A stretch of DNA of 64,000 bases, taken from NCBI RefSeq assembly GCF_040807025.1, contig NC_090943.1, positions 24,147,213 through 24,211,212 of the forward strand, in the 5' to 3' direction. The position numbers and the translations under genes were made by a program. Of this stretch, positions 57,601 to 64,000 are shown piece by piece. The notes under the pieces are model-generated. The model saw only the letters and a program-made list of their open reading frames with translations, ran no database searches and had not been told where the DNA came from. Each line of letters begins with the position of its first letter. Within the stretch, counting starts at the first letter, position 1. The DNA comes from Struthio camelus. Lineage: Eukaryota > Chordata > Aves > Struthioniformes > Struthionidae.

Positions 57601-59748
57601 TTTCGCATTGGGGGAGCACTAAGGTATTGCCTCCATAGTTTCACAGTTTCTGCAGTCCCGCCTCACACAAAGATCAGACAAGCTTGGTAGGCTTTCTGTC
57701 TTTGTACTGGTAGTATTGTCCTTGGTATAAGATGTACTTTTTTTTTTAGTTGGCTTCAGTGGCTTAGATAATAGCTTCTTAATTTCTTGATCATCATGTG
57801 ATGGTGTTCAGTCTGAATAATTGAAATGGAGAACTGACAGACAGGCAGCCCAGCTGACTGGAGGTTTGGTAAGTTTGGCCTCGTGAACGTGGAGCTGTTG
57901 TTTCTGTGTTCCCAGAACCTACTCTGCATCACATTTAGCATAACTTGTGGCATTAAGCTGAGCTGATTTTTTGGGGAGGGAAAAATCTCTCATCCTGTCA
58001 AAAGGCCAGTACCTTCAGATCAGGAATTAATTGCATCAGCAGTGCAAGTTGAAGAGAATTGCATTTGGCTCCGAATTGTTTAGTTCTTTTGACTAAGCTG
58101 AAGCCTTTATTTGCTAGTACTCTGGGTTTTTATTCTTAAATACTGTATCACTGTGAGAAGAGCAGAAATATGGATTGCCAGTCCATTTCATCTCATCAAA
58201 GTCAGATTATAAAATCTAATTTCTGAAAGGAAAACATTTTAATAGTGGTGATCACCATTCCAGTGAAATATTGAGGCTGGAAACAGGTGAATTATGTCAA
58301 TTAAAATCCTCAGTGAACTTCAGTTAGGGAGAAATTTGAAACAGTAGTAGTACGTTAGCCTTTACTTTCTGAAGGCACGTAATTCTTACTATCATTGAGT
58401 GACAGACAGGCATGGACTAATTAGAACCCGCCACAAAGTAAGGACTTTTAAATATTCAGATTTGCCTTTAAAAAGTGTGCTAAACATCTCCTGCAATGAC
58501 TGTAGCCCTCAACAGTGGATAATATTTACGCAGTGTAGTTAGAATGTTCTGTTAGGGATCCCATTGTTGTGAACAATGTAATTCTTATAATCTAGTAAAT
58601 GTAACATACCACAGTGTTCTGCTTTGTAAACATTGACTCCCTTCTAAGATGAAGGTTACGTCATGCCAACAAATAAGAGAAAATCATGGCCTCAAACTTG
58701 CAATTATTCAGGTGTGCACCCTCTGGATTCCTGATGCAGTCAAAGTCACAGAATGAAGGTGAATATTGAACACAGGTGCAAGCTTTTGTGCAAGCAATTC
58801 GTCAACCTCCTTGTGCTTAAATTCCCCTTTAAGAGGAGAAAAAAAAAGATGCAAATGTAAATAGCTTTTTAACCTCTTATCTGCACAGGTGTATTTATAT
58901 TGTGCTTCTGGGTTGTGTTTCATATTTCTAAATAATAACCAGACACTGTTATGTTACTAATGTAATGTAACCACTGATGTGTATGGATTAGTTCTCCACC
59001 CGTGGAAAGTAATGAAAAACTGGCTTGGCTGAAGAGTTCATCCTTTAAGGTTGAACTTAAACTGTAATTTTTGTTGAATCTTAAATGGACAAGAGCTCGG
59101 ATTATTTGAGCAGTGAGCAGAATGGGCTGTTGCTTGGAGTGAACTTCTATTTCAGCTTTGCTGTCAAAGACTCTCTTGGTCTAACTACTCAAGTCATCCA
59201 TTCTTTGACTCAAATAATGGAATGATCCAAATCTCTTAGGCTCTGCTCTTTTGAGCATCTCATCTATACTCATTGTTGTTCAGACACACAAATACCTGCT
59301 TCTTTTTTTTAGTCTATGAAAACATTTGTGGTGCTTGTCTGTCTCTGCCATGACTTCTTTATTAGTCAAAATATCTTACAACGCTAGTAGTCACTTTCCA
59401 AAGAGTACAAAGTGATCGATTTCGACAGTGAAAACAGATTTGAGATATGAGGCTCTTTGAATATGAACTGTACTTTTATTGCAGCAGCTCTTAGGTGCTG
59501 TGTTCTGGGACCCCGGTTTCTACTGTCAGCCATTATATAAATGGAAAAAAAGACAGGTGCTACTAGAGCATATACAGTCTAGGTTGCTCGCTATAATTAG
59601 TCTTTCACTGTGAAAACTTTTTCACAGCTGTACCAGCAAACATCGCAGACCTGCGAAACATAGAAGTGCTCAACTTCTTCAACAACCAGATTGAGGAGCT
59701 GCCTACGCAGATTAGCAGCCTTCAGAAGCTCAAACACCTAAATCTTGG
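33581..59748 (+). CDS. RSU1: Ras suppressor protein 1, N-terminal exons (partial)
   Basis: This gene-level entry covers three coding exons (33581-33689, 43500-43550, 59628-59748) that splice in frame to 93 full codons plus two bases of the next. The product starts M-S-K-S-L-K-K, continues D-R-G-I-S-N-M-L-D-V, then has leucine-rich repeats: I-T-Q-L-V-L-S-H-N-K-L (42-52), I-E-V-L-N-F-F-N-N-Q-I-E-E-L-P (65-79) and L-K-H-L-N-L-G (88-94). This is RSU1, about 277 residues in the family. It is a cytosolic LRR protein that binds the PINCH-1 LIM5 domain in the ILK-PINCH-parvin complex at focal adhesions, and it was first found as a suppressor of v-Ras transformation. The remaining two thirds, including the rest of the LRR array, lie beyond 64 kb. 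Confidence 0.96.
37779..37817. repeat. T-rich / TTTG simple repeat
   Basis: T runs interrupted by single G residues, including three GTTT units. Confidence 0.85.
38824..38846. repeat. (ATTT)n microsatellite
   Basis: About six perfect TTTA/ATTT units. Confidence 0.9.
40416..40457. repeat. 21-base tandem duplication
   Basis: Two adjacent copies of a 21-base unit starting tttacgttttaaattcaact, identical over the unit apart from the last base or two. Confidence 0.85.
43500..43550 (+). CDS. RSU1: RSU1 second coding exon (51 bases)
   Basis: The acceptor ctcttctcttacag ends at 43499. The exon is T-L-S-H-I-T-Q-L and V-L-S-H-N-K-L-T, part of the first leucine-rich repeat. The donor is gtaagt, phase 1 in and out, so skipping this microexon-sized exon would keep the reading frame. 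Confidence 0.95.
45145..45240 (+). repeat. CR1/L3-type LINE 3' tail
   Basis: The order ggcatctgttattagccac, ggatattggactggaggg, tttttagtctgacccagt and ctggcagctcctattt follows the L3/CR1-type 3' UTR signature (ggccactg...ggatactgggctagatgg...tctgacccagtatggc). About 100 bases are recognisable. Confidence 0.6.
45627..45642. repeat. A16 homopolymer
   Basis: Sixteen consecutive A with no recognisable retroposed body upstream. Confidence 0.85.
47979..48043. repeat. Clustered short inverted repeats
   Basis: ctgctgtt at 47979-47986 pairs with aacagcag at 47991-47998 (4-base loop). aacaattgga at 48022-48031 pairs with tccaattgtt at 48034-48043 (2-base loop). A further near-palindrome continues to about 48057. 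Confidence 0.75.
51469..51488. repeat. T20 tract followed by C6
   Basis: A run of 20 T, preceded by a short GT repeat and followed by six C. Confidence 0.9.
51592..51613. repeat. (GT)11 microsatellite
   Basis: Eleven perfect GT units. Likely polymorphic. Confidence 0.95.
55350..55460 (-). repeat. CR1/L3-type LINE 3' tail, antisense
   Basis: The reverse complement of the same signature is visible on the + strand as gtctaacccagtatctctcc, ctcaacagagggcaacatca, then agcttccagttctgg (compare tctagcccagtatcctgtctccaacagtggcca). Confidence 0.55.
59628..59748 (+). CDS. RSU1: RSU1 third coding exon
   Basis: The acceptor actttttcacag ends at 59627. The exon encodes V-P-A-N-I-A-D-L-R-N, I-E-V-L-N-F-F-N-N-Q, I-E-E-L-P-T-Q-I and L-K-H-L-N-L-G, two canonical LRR units. 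The donor is GG|gtgcgt at 59749, phase 2. The next exon of the family (starting around M-N-R-L) is not found up to 64000. Confidence 0.96.
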
Positions 59749-62700
59749 GTGCGTATCTTAATGCAAAAATTTGCTGTAATAGAAATTCTGTCACAGCAAT
59801 TGCTACAACTGAATCTAAAACTTAACTCATTTTTTGTTTGCCGTTAAAGTGTCTCTTCGAAAGTGTTTATTGTAACTCTGCAGTTGTGGCTTCGTATAAT
59901 CAGATACATAAGTGATGAAGCACCTGTTGCTCGGCTATACCAGTAACCACTTAGGGGCAGCAGCAACTCACGTTCATCTAATACTGAAGCCAAATTTGAC
60001 AAGTGTTGAATTTTATTTTCCTAATGACTGTCTCTTAATTCTGTGGTCGCTGCATAAGAGCCAGGCCCTATTTTCTGTTCTGCTATATCCAAAAAAAAAA
60101 AACAAAAAAACTCACACAAACCTAAAACAAATGCTGAATTTTCTATGTTAATTTGGGACTTTAATACCAAATTTGAGGTTACGGAAACTTCAATTTCTAT
60201 TGAATCTGTAAAAGAAGCAGCAAATCTTTAAATGTGGTGTTGATTTAATTCAAAGAGGTAATACTAGTGGAATATGAGTTGGAAACACTCCTCTTAACAG
60301 TATTCAGACATCTAATTCCAGTAGAGTTGTTCATAGTTTACTGTAACTACAATTATTGCAAAAAGCTTTAGGAAAAAAAAAAATTAAAAGGAAAAAAAAA
60401 AAAACCTAAAGCATAGAACCTCTTCAGAACTAATTGGACATATTAAAATGCAGCTACCTAGGAAAGCATTGATAGCGGGAAGCTTTGGCTTCATAAGCTT
60501 CTCATAGACATTTAAAAAAAAAAGTTTGTATTTTAAATAAATCAAACTTCTGAACACCTGAGTGAGTTGGAAGATTCCTAATTTTTTTAAATCCCAAATG
60601 ACTTTGACTAGGCCCTGTGTTTCCTGCTTTAAATAGCTTTGTAAAGTGCCGATAATTGAATTGCATCCTGAACTGCTAGAATACAAATAAATGTTTTCAT
60701 GATGGTCTCTCTTCTGCAAATGTTTCTGGTCTTTGTTTGGTCTCTTTAGTTCTCTAGCACATCCTATTATCCATTTGAACTTAGAGTTGACCATGAGTTC
60801 ATATTTGTTTGGAAAAAGCAGCACTTCTTATATCTTGGAGGTTAAGTCCGCAATTTTGGAATGGTATATGAAAAATACAGTACTATGTATGGAGGGGGGG
60901 GAATTGGACTCTTTCTAGGAATAAAACCAGTGATAAGTGGTTGTGTATTTCAAATATTCATCTTTGCTACATTTTTGTTCTATTACTGTAGTATGGAAGT
61001 CCACTTGGGATTAAGTCCGCTCGCCATCGTGGAACACTGTATGTTGCATACCCAGTGGTTTGGGTCTGGAACTGCTGTTGCCACCTTCATGTGTCATATG
61101 GCCCAAGATTTTGTAGATTACATGCTCTCCCTTCTTGCCCCCTTCCTCACCCACAATCTCTGACACCAGACTTACAACTTAGGTTTAGCACTGTGAAATG
61201 GGTCTGCTTCAGAAGTTCTCATGGTGTCTTACTGTTTGTGGAGTCAACTAAGGGGAAATTGCTCTGCCCTGCTAGCTTAAAAACACTTTTTATGTCATCT
61301 GTGGTATGTTTGTACCCACAAAGCATCAAAACTGTATTCTGCTTTGGGGGAGAGGAGAAGCTTGAGTAAGAGCACAGAATACTTTTGGAAGGATTTAGGG
61401 CAGGTGGGTCAAGTGATGAGGTGAGAAAAGGGAAAGTGTACTAATACACTCAAAGTAAAAATCTGGAAAGCATCTGTGACACCATTTCTCTGGCACTTCA
61501 AACACTGAACTTGTGCAGGGCAGAATAGTGGTGGCCAGGGACTTCGACGTGAAAAGGGGCACCAGCTGGAAGAATAGATGCCATTCTGCCTATTATGGAT
61601 AAGGGTATACTTTCTTTTCCATTCATTGCTTACAGAAGGGAAGGCCAAGAATCAGTGCTGTTAACTTCGCTCCTGTTACTAGTGAAATAGGCACTGCCTT
61701 TGTTAATTCTATTTGATGCGAAAAACAGTTTTTAAAGTGGTGATAAGTCTGTAGTAGCCACAGTAGACACCCTCTAGGCTGTCCTTTCCTAATTTGATAG
61801 CTACTACTATGCAATAATATTGAATGGATGTTCTTAGTAGGACGGGTGTCCTTATCTTCCCACGGTCTCACCCACTGTGCAGCAAGACAAGTCTTACTTG
61901 CATGAATATACAGTTAATATGAGCAAGGCTCTTTACAGAAGAACTGTGACAGAGTGAGATTAAGACTTCAATTCTGCAGACTTCCACTGGGATTTGGTAC
62001 TTTACAAATGTTTAACTAATGACTCTTACTACCTGATCTGCCTTAATTACATGAATAAGTTTGTAAAAGTAGGGTCTAGCTGATTTGCTAATGGTAAAGC
62101 CAGTCATCTCTCTCCTATGCATATCAAACACAGCCTTGTTACAGTATTGTGTTCCATAAACTGTATATTAAATCTGGGTTCGTGAACAATATGTAGAGAT
62201 TACATTGGCATTTGTTAATGCTCACTTTGTGATTTTTGAATACCACTGCTCTCAGAAACAATATACATGCACAAACAGATGAGTGAAGTAATTCTGATTA
62301 ACATATAATATTGAAACAAAGGTACAGATACCTTTTGGATCATATTTAGACCATTTAAGCAGGGACTTGAAACATGTGGACCTGGAGCAATGCAGGACAA
62401 CCTACTGATGGTAAATGCCTAAAAAGAGTAAATCATATGGGTACTTTCATTTTAAGGTTAAAAGCTTTCCTAGATGCCTAAGCAGAGGCTTTGAAAGCTT
62501 AATGTTGCAGTCCCCAAGTTACTGTGTTTATTACTGTGACTGTAAAAAACTATGCTGATCTGAAGTCACTCCTAACTTTGCCACCATCCTGAACATGCAT
62601 GCTCAGGCCTGTAGCTGTGCTCTGGAACCTGCGCACCTTCATGTTTCAGCTCCCCAAAATGAAGTAAGAATGAGGCAGGCAGCATGAAGTTTGGGCCTCT

Positions 62701-64000
62701 TTGTGGTGGGTGTCATTGGGGCACAGGAGGGATGTATTGTGGGAGGAGGAGGAGAGCAGTGATAATGGATTGTGGACTTCTGGGAAGCTAGTATGCATGT
62801 GCTTCCTCACAAACTGAACCGCTGCTGCTGCTAGCGTGCACCTGAGGCAATATCCAAGCAGCTAACTTGAGAACTCCTTTATTTCAGTTTTTGGAGCATG
62901 TGCTGGCCCTATGGGATGTTTTAGCTCCTCTTTATTTTGGGGGAGATTTGAACCTGCAGCTTGACAGTATCCTAGGAATTCACTCTGCTGTTATGGCACA
63001 TTCTGTGCAGCAAAGTTCTTTGTGCCTCCTTTTAAAGTTAGGCTTCTGATGGGAAGAGCGCATAAGTCATGGATCCAAAAGGAGCTGGATTCTCCCTGAA
63101 TCTCTGCCTCACTCCTCAGGAGTAAGGACGAAGAAGATTTTTATCCAGAATTTAACTTCAGAGAACTGATCTTTACAGTTGCTTGTTCCAGTGGGGCTGG
63201 CTTATGAAAAAGTGGGACAGGTGAGGTGAGGTTAGTATCTGAGAGTCAGTAGAAGAAAGAATATATATATACTTCTCCTGCCTTAGCTCTTATGGATGTG
63301 TAATCACCATGCTTAGTATGGAGGTTACTCTTGCTTTTGATTTGCAGTATCCAAAAGACTTCTAAGAGGATGGGGTTTATTCACTTTCCTATGGATGTCT
63401 TTCATAGTATTTATCACATAGTATAACCTAATGTTTGACAAACACTGCATGTGGGAAGGAAGGCCCTAGAGCCTGGAGCTAGAAGTGTTTGCTAATTTTG
63501 AATACCCAGCTTTGTCAAAGCTTTGACTTGAGTTTTCAGTTTTTAGTGTTGTATAGCATTTTCTATATTCACGTTACGTCTCCTGTAGACTTCAGTTGCA
63601 GCTGTTGCTATTTATCATTTTTCTATCAGAAGTTGGGTCAATACTCAGGAATTAAGAATGTGTTTAGTGATCACATATGCAAAGTCATGTTTGTTTCCCC
63701 ATCATTGCATATGAATTCTGGCAGAGGCACAATAAAATCCAGTTCCTTAAAATAACTGTCTATAACCTTACATGCACTTCCAGAAGATGCCCGTCATCTT
63801 TGTTGTGCTTTCAGACATAGATGGCAAATGAAGCAGGATTCATGCAGGCAGGCTGTATGTTTGGTATATATGCACTCGGGACAATAGAATTTTGAGCTGC
63901 TGGTGCTCTTCCATTGCTATTACAAACAGAGCCCTGGCTGCTCATATGTTGAAGGTACGGTAGTATGAATATCACCTGCGTTGCCTGCCTTCCTCCTTGC
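59749..64000 (+). other. RSU1 intron, 5' part
   Basis: No exon is recognised. A-rich simple sequence lies at 60091-60110 and 60371-60407. The intron continues past the window. Confidence 0.75.

Larger units (their letters stand above)
43551..59627 (+). other. RSU1 16 kb intron
   Basis: Phase 1 intron. It contains L3/CR1-type LINE tails near 45.2 and 55.4 kb, an inverted-repeat cluster near 48.0 kb, and microsatellites at 45627 (A16), 51469 (T20) and 51592 (GT11). Open frames (for example 123 codons at 54860) show no domain. Confidence 0.8.

Noticed and set aside
1..64000. Operons, CRISPR arrays, prophage or bacterial defence systems
   Set aside because: The window is vertebrate intron-exon DNA with no such features.

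Overview
The window is vertebrate nuclear DNA. Genes are split by long AT-rich introns with GT-AG splice sites, there is one sharp CpG island, and decayed CR1/L3-type LINE remnants are present. The low repeat load and the CR1-type tails suggest a bird or another sauropsid, but the species cannot be fixed from sequence alone. Two genes lie head to tail on the + strand.

Positions 1-23.2 kb hold the 3' end of CUBN (cubilin), the multi-CUB endocytic receptor for intrinsic factor-vitamin B12. I placed eleven coding exons, which encode the second half of one CUB domain followed by five complete CUB domains. Splice phases close at every junction, and the spliced frame gives 654 residues before a TAG at 23192-23194. 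Counting back from the C-terminus of the 27-CUB family architecture, these are CUB22 (part) to CUB27. An AATAAA follows at 23381. The largest intron is 10.7 kb. The intron before the last domain carries a decayed CR1/L3-clade LINE with recognisable reverse-transcriptase motifs.

Positions 23.4-32.6 kb are intergenic. No gene is visible there. The proximal part carries MIR-like SINE remnants.

Positions 32.65-34.1 kb are the RSU1 CpG-island promoter, with an NRF-1 palindrome, three evenly spaced NF-Y (CCAAT) boxes, a GC-box cluster, a probable untranslated first exon, and the ATG at 33581. The first three coding exons of RSU1 (Ras suppressor protein 1, a leucine-rich-repeat adaptor that binds PINCH-1) lie at 33581-33689, 43500-43550 and 59628-59748. 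They encode 93 full codons of a protein of about 277 residues. The rest of the gene continues beyond 64 kb. CUBN followed by RSU1 in the same orientation is also the human chromosome 10 arrangement, so this is conserved synteny.

I found no tRNA, rRNA, CRISPR, intact mobile element or novel multi-gene system. The points of interest are in the exon architecture of the CUB domains, the RSU1 5' end, and several ancient repeats and inverted repeats.
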